Shown: piece by piece, positions 1-8,200 of the stretch
Layout: each line of letters opens with the position of its first letter
Position numbering within the stretch: position 1 is the first letter of the stretch
From: AM-2324 sp042091035
GTDB lineage: Bacteria > Bacteroidota > Bacteroidia > Chitinophagales > Saprospiraceae
Assembly (NCBI GenBank): GCA_042091035.1
Contig: JBELIG010000125.1
Coordinates: forward strand, 1 to 8,925
DNA length: 8,925 nucleotides
Direction of reading: 5' to 3'
Notes under the pieces: model-generated
Told to the model about the DNA's origin: nothing
The model's input: only the letters and a program-made list of their open reading frames with translations
Database searches by the model: none
Translations under genes and position numbers: made by a program

Positions 1-569
1 ATTGTAATTGGCTTAGTGAGCAGGATGGATATCAAAAGGTTTACTCAATAGATAAGGAACAAGGTGATATTAATAATCATAGTGAATCCGATACTTTGAA
101 ATGGACGGTAGGGGCCGACTGGTCTGCTAATGGTTATCGTCTACCCACTGAAGCTGAATGGGAATTCGCAGCAAGGGATTGTGGTGGGCACATTCGATTT
201 GGCAATGGTAGTCAGATAGCTCGTCCTAATGGAATGAATTTTGATGGAATGGAACCTTCTAATCCAATTGCAGAAGTTGGTAAAAAAAGACCTGCTCCCG
301 TCCAAGTAAATGCCTTTGAAGCCAATAAATATGGTTTGTTTAACATGAGCGGTAATGTTTGGGAGATGTGCTGGGATTGGTATGATTCTGATTATTACGC
401 CCAATCGCCAATGAATAATCCAAAAGGGCCTGAGAGTGGAACGTTAAAAGTCGCTCGTGGTGGATCTTGGGTTCATAATGCTTTTAAGTGTAGAACCATG
501 AGTAGGGAACACAAGGCTGCGCAGCTTACTGATGTGCGAATTGGATTTCGTTTAGCTCGGAATGCCTAA
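1..569 (+). CDS. SUMF1/formylglycine-generating-enzyme-fold protein, C-terminal part (5' end outside window)
   Basis: The reading frame is open from the window edge (first full codon at 3) to TAA at 567-569. The first residues, CNWLSEQDG, already belong to the SUMF1 (FGE-sulfatase) domain, so the true start lies upstream and the TTG at 96 is not a credible start. Family hallmarks in order are GYRLPTEAEWEFAAR (132-176), NMSGNVWEMCWDWY (342-383), RGGSW (456-470) and the terminal IGFRLA. The family includes formylglycine-generating enzymes, which oxidise a sulfatase cysteine, but also many unrelated oxidases and structural proteins such as the gliding proteins GldJ and GldK. True FGEs use two cysteines after the GGS motif (human C336 and C341). 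Here the second is present (codon 489-491), while the first aligns with His (474-476). Canonical FGE activity is therefore doubtful. The substrate is unknown, and no sulfatase lies in the window. Export cannot be judged without the N-terminus. Confidence 0.88.
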   Translation, partial: CNWLSEQDGYQKVYSIDKEQGDINNHSESDTLKWTVGADWSANGYRLPTEAEWEFAARDCGGHIRFGNGSQIARPNGMNFDGMEPSNPIAEVGKKRPAPVQVNAFEANKYGLFNMSGNVWEMCWDWYDSDYYAQSPMNNPKGPESGTLKVARGGSWVHNAFKCRTMSREHKAAQLTDVRIGFRLARNA

Positions 570-604
570 TTTTAGGCAGACTAATCATTACTGTTTTGTG
601 ACAA

Positions 605-635
605 TTGGGTTTAATGAGCTTTAATGTTTTATTTG
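605..635 (+). promoter_or_regulatory. Candidate Bacteroidota-type promoter for the SprB-repeat gene
   Basis: TTG at 605-607 is followed, after a 20-nt spacer, by TTTATTTG at 628-635. The latter matches the Bacteroidota -7 box TAnnTTTG at five of six defined positions. The element ends 26 nt before the ATG at 662, which would leave a 5' leader of roughly 20 nt. This fits the ATG start and argues against translation from the TTG at 605. AT-rich DNA gives chance matches, so this is tentative. Confidence 0.3.
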
Positions 636-661
636 TTTACAATACAACTAAATACACTCCT

Positions 662-3600
662 ATGAAGCTTAACATTTCCAATTTAATCCGATTGGCCTTT
701 CTTGCCATTACCCTCATCTTTCTTCTTTCTAATTCAGGTAATCCACCCAATGGTAGGACAGGGGCTCCTGGTGAAACTACTTGTGGTATTTGCCACAATA
801 ATGGTAATTATCAAGGAACTGTCTCGATTTCAGGGGTTCCAGCATCTATAATGCCTAATACGACTTATACAGTTACACTTACTAATAATGTAACAAGTGG
901 TTCACCTGTGACTGGTGGCTTTCAAATAGTGGCCTTGGATGAGGATAATAATAATATTGGAGATCTTATTGATATTAGTTCAGATGTAGGAACAAATTTT
1001 GGTTCATTAGGGCGAGAATATGCCGAACAGAATGGAGCAAAATCATACGGAGGTGGATCTAGTGTTTCGTGGACTTTCGATTGGACTTCTCCTGCTACAG
1101 CTCCGCAAAATGGAGATATCACATTCTATTACGTGATGAATATGACCAATGGAGCAGGAAATACGAGTTCAGATAATTCTATAACTTCCTCTACAACAGT
1201 AAATCTGTTAGCTGCAAATAATCCTTTAACTGTATCGGTATCTAAGATAGATGATGTTTCTTGTTTTGGTGGTTCAGACGGAGCAGCTGTTGCAAATGCC
1301 TCTGATGGTTCTGGGTCTTACTCTTATTTATGGAGCAATGGTCAGACATCTTCAACAGTTACTAATTTAAGTGCGGGCACAAATTCTGTTACAGTAACGG
1401 ATAGTGATGGAGCTACAGCAACTGGTTCTGTAATTATTCTTCAGCCTAGTATTTTAAATGCCTCCATTAGTTCCTCTGATGTAAGTTGTAATGGAGAAGA
1501 TGATGGTATTGCTGTTGCTATTCCATCTGGTGGTACATCTCCTTATCAGTTCTTGTGGTCCAATGGAGTAACTAGTGCTTCAAATACTGGATTGATTGCT
1601 GGGAATTATACGGTTACAATAACTGATTTCAATTCTTGTCAAACTGTAGAGTCTGTCCTTGTTGGTGAGCCAAGTTTATTGGATGGAACAATTTTTACAG
1701 ATAGCCCTATTAGTTGTTTTGGTGAAAGTGATGGAGCCTTATCTATCGCGGTATCAGGAGGAACTCCTTCCTATAATTTCCTTTGGTCTAATGGATCAAC
1801 ATCAAGTGCAATAGCAGGATTAGATGCTGGAGTTTATACCGTTACCGTAACAGATAATAATAATTGTGAGTTTATACAAGGTTTTAACCTTACTAGTCCT
1901 TCTCCTTTGGCATTAAGTGTCTTAACTACAGATGAAACAGCACCTAATGCTAATGATGGAACTGCAACAGCAACTGTTTCAGGAGGAACTCCATCATATA
2001 GTTTTAATTGGTCTAATGGAGGTACAGGTACGTCAATAAATGAACTTGCTCCAGGAAGCTACAGTCTTACTGTTACCGATTCAGAAGGCTGTGTTGCTGA
2101 GGAGGCTTTTGTTATTGTTGCTGTCCCTTGTGCTTTGGCTGCAACAAATACCTCCGCTGATCCCAGTTGTTTCGGAGGTAACGATGGCTTAATTGATGTA
2201 CAAGTTAGTGGGGCTACAGGAACAATTACTTATGTATGGTCTCATGATCCTAATTTAAATAGTTCATCTGCAACTGATCTCAATTCAGGTACTTATTTCG
2301 TGACTGTAACTGATGAGACACTTTGTTCGGAGCAACTGGTTATTACTCTTGGGCAACCAAGTTTAATTCAGCCATCAGCTTCTGTCTCAGACGTTTCTTG
2401 CAACGACCTATGTGACGGAGTTGCAAGTGTTAACCCTTCAGGAGGTACTGGGGATTTAAATGTATTGTGGTCAACGGGTGATACTGGGCTCGTGGTAACA
2501 GATCTTTGTGCAGGGATTTATAATGTTACTATTACAGACTCTAATGCTTGTTCAAGCAATACTTCTGTGACGGTTCAAAACATAAGTGCAATTTCTTCAT
2601 TGGCAAATCTAACTGATGTCAGTTGCTTTGGAGCTGAAGATGGCCTGGTTGATATATCAGTATCTGGTGGGGCAGGGGGATATTCCTTTGTTTGGTCTAC
2701 CGGCGCAGTAACAGAAGATGTAAATAGTTTAGCAAGTGGTGATTATTCAGTAACTATCACGGATGCAAATAATTGCAGCATCATAGAAGCGTATTCTATA
2801 GATAGTCCACTTGAGTTGACAGTTGAAAGTATTGTTACTAATGAGAGCGCGAATGGCGCGAATGACGGTTCTATCAGCTTACTTGTATCAGGAGGAACTG
2901 CCTCTTATAGCTATGATTGGTCAAATGGTGAGACCACAGCTATTATTGAATCTTTATCTCCAGGATTGTATACAGCAACTATTTCTGATCAAAACGAATG
3001 TTCAACTGTGGTGTCAGAAACTATCCTTGCATTTGATTGTGCACTTGCGCTAGAGACTGCTTCCAATATGCCTTCTTGCTTCCAAGGGACAGATGGAAGT
3101 ATAAGTGTAGTAGTAATAGGAGGTACACTTCCAGTTAGCTACTTATGGTCGACAGGGGATACTTCTTCGGCTATAAACAATCTTTCAGCTGGAATATATA
3201 GCTTAACTGTTACTGACTTTGCGGACTGTGTGTCATCGGTAGATGTAGTCATAGAAGAGCCCTCGGAACTAGATGCCTCAGGAATTGTTGTGAACCCAAC
3301 TTGTGCAGCCATTTGTAATGGCTCTATTGACTTAGATATTTCAGGTGGAACAGGCCCTTACGATATATTATGGTCTAATGGCCTTAATGGTCAGACTATA
3401 ACAGACCTATGTGAAGGCCTAATTGCCGCAACAATTACAGATGAAATGGGCTGTGTACTGGAAGTTAGTTTTACTTTGGAAGATCCATTAGCACTTGATG
3501 CAGAGGTTTTGTTTGAAGAATTAGATTGTGAGGGTTCAGCAGGAACTATGATGTGGGTAGAAGTAGAAAATGATCAGAATGGGTACACTGTGAATTGGTT

Positions 3601-5167
3601 ACCTGGTGACCTTACATCAGATACCATCGAGATAGAAGACCTTGATTATACAGTCATTATAACAGATCAACTTGGATGTGTAGCAGAGATAATTGTTGAT
3701 TATGATTATCTAGAACCACTATCTGCTTCTTTAGAGCTGGAACCAATATCGTCAGTTGGAGCTAATGATGCTTCGATTAGTGTAAGTCCATTCGGTGGTT
3801 CAGCTCCTTATAATTACTTATGGAATACATCTGCTGAAGATCAGGTGATTAGTGACCTTGCTCCAGGCGAATATACAGTAACAATTACTGATTCTAATGA
3901 ATGTTCAAGTGTAGTGTCTGTAGTAGTTGATGAATTTGAGTGTAATCTTATCGTTGAAGCTATTATCACAAATCCTCAATGTTCCGATGAAGAAACTGGT
4001 AGTATTAGTTTGGAGTTGGATAATTACGCAGCTCCTATTGAGTACACTTGGTCAACAGGCAGTGCAGATAGTCTTATCACGAATTTAACAGTTGGAGTTT
4101 ATACACTCGAATTAACAGATGGAAATGGTTGCTCCTACTCGGGATCTTATGAAATAGCATCAACAGATATATCTCCACCAAATTTAACTACAAGCGGACT
4201 GCAAGTTGTCTTGGATGATTCAGGATTATTTGATCTTGAGGAAAGTTTGATCTTATCAATTTTAGATGATGATTGTTCCATTTCAAGTGTGGAATATTTT
4301 CCATCAAGTTTTAGTTGTTCTAATCTGGGGGATAATTTAATTGAGCTTACCGCTTGTGATAATAATGATAATTGTTTTACGGGTTCATTCTTACTTAATC
4401 TATCAGATGAAACAGGACCTGTATTTAGTTGTCCGGAAGATGCCATTATTCCTTATTGTTTGGACGCTTATTTCTATGATATTGAGGTGCAAGACAATTG
4501 TTCAGATGATATAGATGTTCAGCTTATTGAAGGGCTTGAAACAGGAAGTGATTTTCCTTACGGCGAGACTACTGTTGTTTTCACTGCAAGTGATGAATCT
4601 GGAAATACATCAGAATGTGTGTTTAATATAATAAAGGAAGATGTAACAGGCATCGATGTTTCATTTGAAGACTCTTCAGAGGCAATGTCAGCAGGGGATA
4701 CTTTGTTGATTATTGAAGCTATAGCTGCACTAGGTAGCAACTCAACATTAATTGATGTTAGTTTTGGCTGGTATTCGGGAGGTGAATTGATTTCAGAATC
4801 ACAAGATGGTTCTGATATTGATTTTATGGATTACGATTTTTTAGAATTAGTGCTTTCTTATGATGACTATTGTTTTGAGTCATATTATTTTGAAATAGAC
4901 TTCAATACTGCTGTTCAAGCAAGATTCAAGAAAGATGTTGAATTATTTCCTAACCCTTCAAGTGCAGTGGTTTTTATTCGAGGAGTAGATGACGAGTCTG
5001 CTACTTTTGAGCTGTATAATGTAAATGGATTACGGCTTGATAATGTTGTTTTTGAGCAAAATACTGCTGGGGTCGATTTAGATGTAAGTCAATTAAGGCC
5101 AGATCTTTATTTTATGAAGATTAGCTTCGAAGATGGAGTGATTTTAAAACGAATCATAGTGTTTTGA
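662..5167 (+). CDS. Giant T9SS-exported SprB-repeat protein with N-terminal CxxCH choice-of-anchor-V-like domain
   Basis: The product is 1501 residues from ATG 662. This start is preferred over in-frame TTG 605 or ATG 614 because it places a signal peptide first (MKLN, then a hydrophobic core to about residue 22, cleavage near S25). The upstream DNA has no Shine-Dalgarno, as is usual in Bacteroidota. Residues 27-185 resemble the choice-of-anchor V domain: NPPNGRTGAPGE, then CGICH at 41-45 (a c-type haem motif), then a beta-rich domain. Residues about 197-1168 hold 13 SprB-type repeats (SCFGxxDG, SGGT, LWSNG, LxAGxYTVTVTD). Residues 1173-1252 are a HYR-like module (C1205 and C1219). Residues 1253-1325 are a HYR domain (FSCPED, DNC, DESGNTSEC). 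Residues 1426-1501 are a T9SS type A sorting domain (LFPNPSS, LYNVNGLRL, LDVSQLRPDLYFMKI). The protein is presumably surface-anchored or released. SprB is the gliding adhesin of Flavobacterium johnsoniae, but this protein is far shorter and its sorting domain differs, so a gliding role is not implied. Confidence 0.93.
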   Translation: MKLNISNLIRLAFLAITLIFLLSNSGNPPNGRTGAPGETTCGICHNNGNYQGTVSISGVPASIMPNTTYTVTLTNNVTSGSPVTGGFQIVALDEDNNNIGDLIDISSDVGTNFGSLGREYAEQNGAKSYGGGSSVSWTFDWTSPATAPQNGDITFYYVMNMTNGAGNTSSDNSITSSTTVNLLAANNPLTVSVSKIDDVSCFGGSDGAAVANASDGSGSYSYLWSNGQTSSTVTNLSAGTNSVTVTDSDGATATGSVIILQPSILNASISSSDVSCNGEDDGIAVAIPSGGTSPYQFLWSNGVTSASNTGLIAGNYTVTITDFNSCQTVESVLVGEPSLLDGTIFTDSPISCFGESDGALSIAVSGGTPSYNFLWSNGSTSSAIAGLDAGVYTVTVTDNNNCEFIQGFNLTSPSPLALSVLTTDETAPNANDGTATATVSGGTPSYSFNWSNGGTGTSINELAPGSYSLTVTDSEGCVAEEAFVIVAVPCALAATNTSADPSCFGGNDGLIDVQVSGATGTITYVWSHDPNLNSSSATDLNSGTYFVTVTDETLCSEQLVITLGQPSLIQPSASVSDVSCNDLCDGVASVNPSGGTGDLNVLWSTGDTGLVVTDLCAGIYNVTITDSNACSSNTSVTVQNISAISSLANLTDVSCFGAEDGLVDISVSGGAGGYSFVWSTGAVTEDVNSLASGDYSVTITDANNCSIIEAYSIDSPLELTVESIVTNESANGANDGSISLLVSGGTASYSYDWSNGETTAIIESLSPGLYTATISDQNECSTVVSETILAFDCALALETASNMPSCFQGTDGSISVVVIGGTLPVSYLWSTGDTSSAINNLSAGIYSLTVTDFADCVSSVDVVIEEPSELDASGIVVNPTCAAICNGSIDLDISGGTGPYDILWSNGLNGQTITDLCEGLIAATITDEMGCVLEVSFTLEDPLALDAEVLFEELDCEGSAGTMMWVEVENDQNGYTVNWLPGDLTSDTIEIEDLDYTVIITDQLGCVAEIIVDYDYLEPLSASLELEPISSVGANDASISVSPFGGSAPYNYLWNTSAEDQVISDLAPGEYTVTITDSNECSSVVSVVVDEFECNLIVEAIITNPQCSDEETGSISLELDNYAAPIEYTWSTGSADSLITNLTVGVYTLELTDGNGCSYSGSYEIASTDISPPNLTTSGLQVVLDDSGLFDLEESLILSILDDDCSISSVEYFPSSFSCSNLGDNLIELTACDNNDNCFTGSFLLNLSDETGPVFSCPEDAIIPYCLDAYFYDIEVQDNCSDDIDVQLIEGLETGSDFPYGETTVVFTASDESGNTSECVFNIIKEDVTGIDVSFEDSSEAMSAGDTLLIIEAIAALGSNSTLIDVSFGWYSGGELISESQDGSDIDFMDYDFLELVLSYDDYCFESYYFEIDFNTAVQARFKKDVELFPNPSSAVVFIRGVDDESATFELYNVNGLRLDNVVFEQNTAGVDLDVSQLRPDLYFMKISFEDGVILKRIIVF
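782..796 (+). other. CxxCH (CGICH) c-type haem-binding motif codons
   Basis: Residues 41-45 of the SprB-repeat protein read C-G-I-C-H, about 16 residues after the predicted signal-peptide cleavage. This motif is characteristic of covalent c-type haem attachment and recurs at the start of choice-of-anchor-V domains. The motif itself is seen directly. Haem occupancy is inferred and would need cytochrome c maturation in the periplasm before T9SS export. Confidence 0.6.
1250..4165 (+). repeat. Array of 13 SprB-type protein repeats (about 225 bp each) with four-unit higher-order order
   Basis: Units are anchored by the conserved Cys (or NDG in units lacking it) at residues 201, 276, 352, [NDG 431], 503, 580, 655, [NDG 734], 806, 881, 956, [NDA 1035] and 1107. 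Units 4, 8 and 12 lack the leading Cys, start with a NANDG-like motif, and carry a Cys in the linker after the unit (C490, C793, C1094). Units 6 and 10 share a CxxxC motif (C580/C584, C881/C885) and an extra Cys in the loop before AG/EG (C616, C917). Equivalent positions are 301-303 residues apart. Unit 11 is the most degenerate, having lost the SGG turn. The repeats are diverged at DNA level, with only short shared blocks around the SGGT and WSNG codons, so they are old protein repeats and not recent tandem copies. Confidence 0.9.
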
Positions 5168-5169
5168 TT

Positions 5170-5205
5170 AAAATAGGGAGTGAATTTCACTCCCTATTTT
5201 TTTTT
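5170..5205 (+). terminator. Rho-independent terminator after the SprB-repeat gene
   Basis: A perfect 14-bp stem is formed by 5170-5183 and 5187-5200 with a 3-nt ATT loop. Its core is GGGAGTGA/TCACTCCC flanked by an A/T clamp. The run of nine T (5197-5205) follows the core directly. It begins three bases after the TGA stop. It should end the upstream transcript and separate it from the next gene. Confidence 0.93.
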
Positions 5206-5224
5206 ATCCATTTATATTATATTA

Positions 5225-5258
5225 TTTGATATTAATTTATTTTATTAGGATAATTTTA
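5225..5258 (+). promoter_or_regulatory. Candidate Bacteroidota-type promoter for the cohesin/HYR gene
   Basis: TTTG at 5225-5228 and TAATTTTA at 5251-5258 (five of six matches to TAnnTTTG) are separated by 22 nt, within the range reported for Bacteroidota promoters. The start of transcription would fall near 5265, giving a leader of about 15 nt before ATG 5281. The strong terminator just upstream means this gene needs its own promoter, which supports the assignment. The very AT-rich context weakens it. Confidence 0.35.
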
Positions 5259-5280
5259 AAACCGATTAACTACTTGTTAG

Positions 5281-8200
5281 ATGAACTTAAATCTCATTAA
5301 GCACAAATTATTTTGTGCTGTACTTTTAATTATGCCTTTTCTAGGCCATGCACAAACGGATTGTGATAACGATCTAATAGCACCTATTGCAATTTGTCAG
5401 GAATCTATATCTGTTGTTCTTCAAAATGGCTCAGCTATAATTGATGAATCTATGATTGACGCAGGTTCAGTGGATGACTGCGGTATAGCCTCTATTTCAT
5501 TGAATCAGTATGAGTTTGATTGCTCAGATGTAACTGCAGACTTAAGCCAATTCATTTCCTTTTCTAAAGGACCGGTACCTATTGAGATATTAGGGAAGGA
5601 TGGTTTCTTGGGTTTTACTGGAAGTAATAGTTTTAGCACGATAAAAGATGGATTTGAATCTGATCGTGTTGCTTTTTTCATGGAGGAAATCAATGGTTTT
5701 GACCCAAATGTATATTGTGTTGAGATTAAAGCAGATGATTTTTCCAATGTCGTAAGCATGCAATACACAATTGATTTTGATTCAGATTATTTAGCCTACA
5801 ATGGTGCCAATAATGTAGGTTTGATATATTTTGCGGATCAAAATATAGGTCAAAATGGATCTACACTAGGTATATCTTGGGTTTCTTTAAATATTCTGGA
5901 TGGAGAAACTTTACCGAATGGAACTACCTTGTTCTCCTTATGCTTTGATGTAATTGATTCGAATGAAGCATCAACAGTATTGGTGGTCAGTGATGAAGCT
6001 GGAAATACCTCTGCATGCGTGACGATGGTAGATGTGCTAGATGAAGAGGCGCCAACTTTAACATGTAATTCAGTAATTGCTAGTATAGATGCACAAGGAT
6101 CTATTCAGCTCAATCCAGAGGATGTAGTTTTAGAAATTTTGGATGACTGTGCAATTAATGCTTATCACTTTGATCATTTAGTTTATGATTGTTCCGATTA
6201 TTATTCAAAAGAAAAACTGGCACCGTATTTTACGAACCAACCTTTAAATCCTGAAATTATTGGTGTAAACGGATTACATAGATTTAAAGGCTTATCCTAC
6301 TTTAATACTTTGGAGTTAGGTTCTGATAATTTATATCAGGAGACTCTTTTTGAGATTCAAGAAAGCTCTGATAATCCTTCTACAGTATGTTTTGAGGTTT
6401 CTGTAACTGAATTTGATTCTATAGTAGGTATGCAATTTTCCTTGAGCTACGACTCTGATTTATTAAATTTTCAGGGACTTTCTAGTTTTATTGACAATTT
6501 TACTTCAAGTAATTACAGTAATGTATCGCCTGGGCTTCTATCAATATCCTGGAATTCAATTGATGCCTCAACTGGTATTTCATTTGCAGATGATAGTGTT
6601 ATACTCGACTTGTGTTTTGAAAAAAATATGGACTTATCTTCATCTAATACTTTAACTGTTTCTGATTTAAGTGGAAATTCAGCGACTTGTTCTTTTGATG
6701 TAGAAGTAAATGATACGATAGAGCCTGTTCTGGAATTGAATAATGTGATTTTATCGCTAGGTGAAGATGGTTTTACAGGTTTAGATCAGATGTCGTTCAT
6801 TGATTTAGTATCGGATAATTGTGGTGTAGCACAGATAAGTTTTTCTGACCAAATTGTACTTTCTTGCGAAGATATAGCAACAATCCCAGATGTCAATATT
6901 AGTCCTAGTAGCAGTCCTGCAATTATCGAATTTATAAATAAGGATAGTGAGTTTCTGACATTGGTTGATATTTTGTCTGGAGATACTTTAGCGAATGGAT
7001 CTTCTGGCCAAGAGATTGGGCTTAATATTGTTCAATCTTCAGGTAATGAAGCTTATGAGGTTTGCTATGATTTCCTGGTAGAGGGTTTTGAGGATGTTAT
7101 AGGGTTTCAGTTTTCTGTAAATTACGATGCTGACATTTTATCTTATAATGGTCTTGGCTCCTCAGATCTTGCCTATTTTTCAGCTCAAAATATAAACCAG
7201 CCTGCATCGGGTTCTTTGATTGTTTCCTGGAATTCTTTGGACATTGAAAACGGTGTAAGTGTGCCTGCCGGTTTTAATTTATTTTCAATTTGTTATGATT
7301 ATTTAGGAAGTATTGGTGTTCCTGTTGAAGTTGAGGCACTTGATTATTTTGGCAATACAACGGCTGTCACGGCCTATGCTGTAGTTGTGGATAATGTGGG
7401 GCCTAGCATTATTTGTGAAAAAAATCGAACTGTATATTTGGATGAAGATGGAATTGGTTTGTTGGATAACAATGAGCTTGTGTTGGAGCTTTCAGATAAT
7501 TGTACTTCTGCAAATATTCAGTCAGAGCAATTTATTTTTTCTTGTGAAGATTTAGGAATTTCTATTATTACAATTGAGTCTTCTGACAATTATGGGAACA
7601 TGTCCTCCTGTGAAGTAATTATTGAAGTTAAAGACAATATTACTCCGGTTTTAGATTGTGGTTCAATTGTATTAACGGACTTATCGGATGGAGTAGGTGT
7701 TGTGAATTCGCAGCAGGCCATTGATTTTGTCTATGATAACTGTTCTTTGCTAAGCACTGTTCTGTCAGATACAATTTTTGATTGTAGCTCGGTATTGGAG
7801 AACGAAGTCAAACTTTTAAGTGCAATTGATTCAGGTGTATTGGTTGAATTCGCTAATGCTGATGAGGAGATTTTAACTACAGATATTATATTAAACGGTC
7901 AAAAAGAAACCTTTGGAATTGGTGACTCAAGCTTAGAATTACAAATCGTGCCTGCTGGGGTCAGTACAGCAAATAATATTTATTGTTACGATATCCTAGT
8001 AAAAGGGTTTTCAAACATCATTTCCTTTCAATTTGGGCTTGAGTTCGATGATGAAATATCAAGTTTGTTATCTGCAACTGCTGTTGATCTTGAGGATGAT
8101 ACCTTTTTTAGTGCTACTGGAATAGGTAATTCTCTTGGAATCCTTTGGTATGCTGTAGACCTATTGAATGGTGAGAGTTTGGAAGATGGGTCAGTATTAG

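Noticed and set aside
282..288. Seven-A runs (282-288, 6620-6626, 7418-7424) as phase-variation switches
   Set aside because: Runs of this length are expected in AT-rich coding DNA, and all three reading frames are intact through them.
1..569. Assigning the first gene as gldJ or gldK
   Set aside because: Only the shared SUMF1 fold is visible; the ending matches general SUMF1-family proteins, the N-terminus is missing, and no other gld genes are adjacent.
563..578. Hairpin TGCCTA-ATTT-TAGGCA over the stop codon of the first gene as a terminator
   Set aside because: The stem is only 6 bp, contains few G-C pairs, overlaps the coding end and has no T-run after it, unlike the two strong terminators further down.
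605..661. TTG 605 or ATG 614 as the start of the SprB-repeat gene
   Set aside because: Either start would put 16-19 extra residues (MGLMSFNVLFVYN...) in front of a complete signal peptide starting at ATG 662, and the stretch overlaps the candidate promoter. Without RNA data this is a strong preference, not proof.
1250..4165. Regular spacing of about 225 bp as a CRISPR or satellite-type DNA repeat
   Set aside because: The DNA units are diverged, the reading frame is continuous and the period matches the protein repeat; no short identical direct repeats with unique spacers are present.
4147..4446. Reverse-strand open frame inside the SprB-repeat gene, and similar ones at 141-404, 922-1122, 4558-4740, 5505-5768 and 8114-8389
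   Set aside because: Each lies wholly within a well-supported + strand gene, and the translations are low-complexity or show no recognisable family; they are antisense shadows. The + strand frame at 2823-3053 is likewise a frame-shifted shadow of the SprB repeats.
662..5167. Assigning the gene symbol sprB
   Set aside because: SprB repeats are a widespread domain. The protein is much shorter than the gliding adhesin, has a different domain layout and a type A sorting domain, and no sprC, sprD or sprF neighbours are visible.
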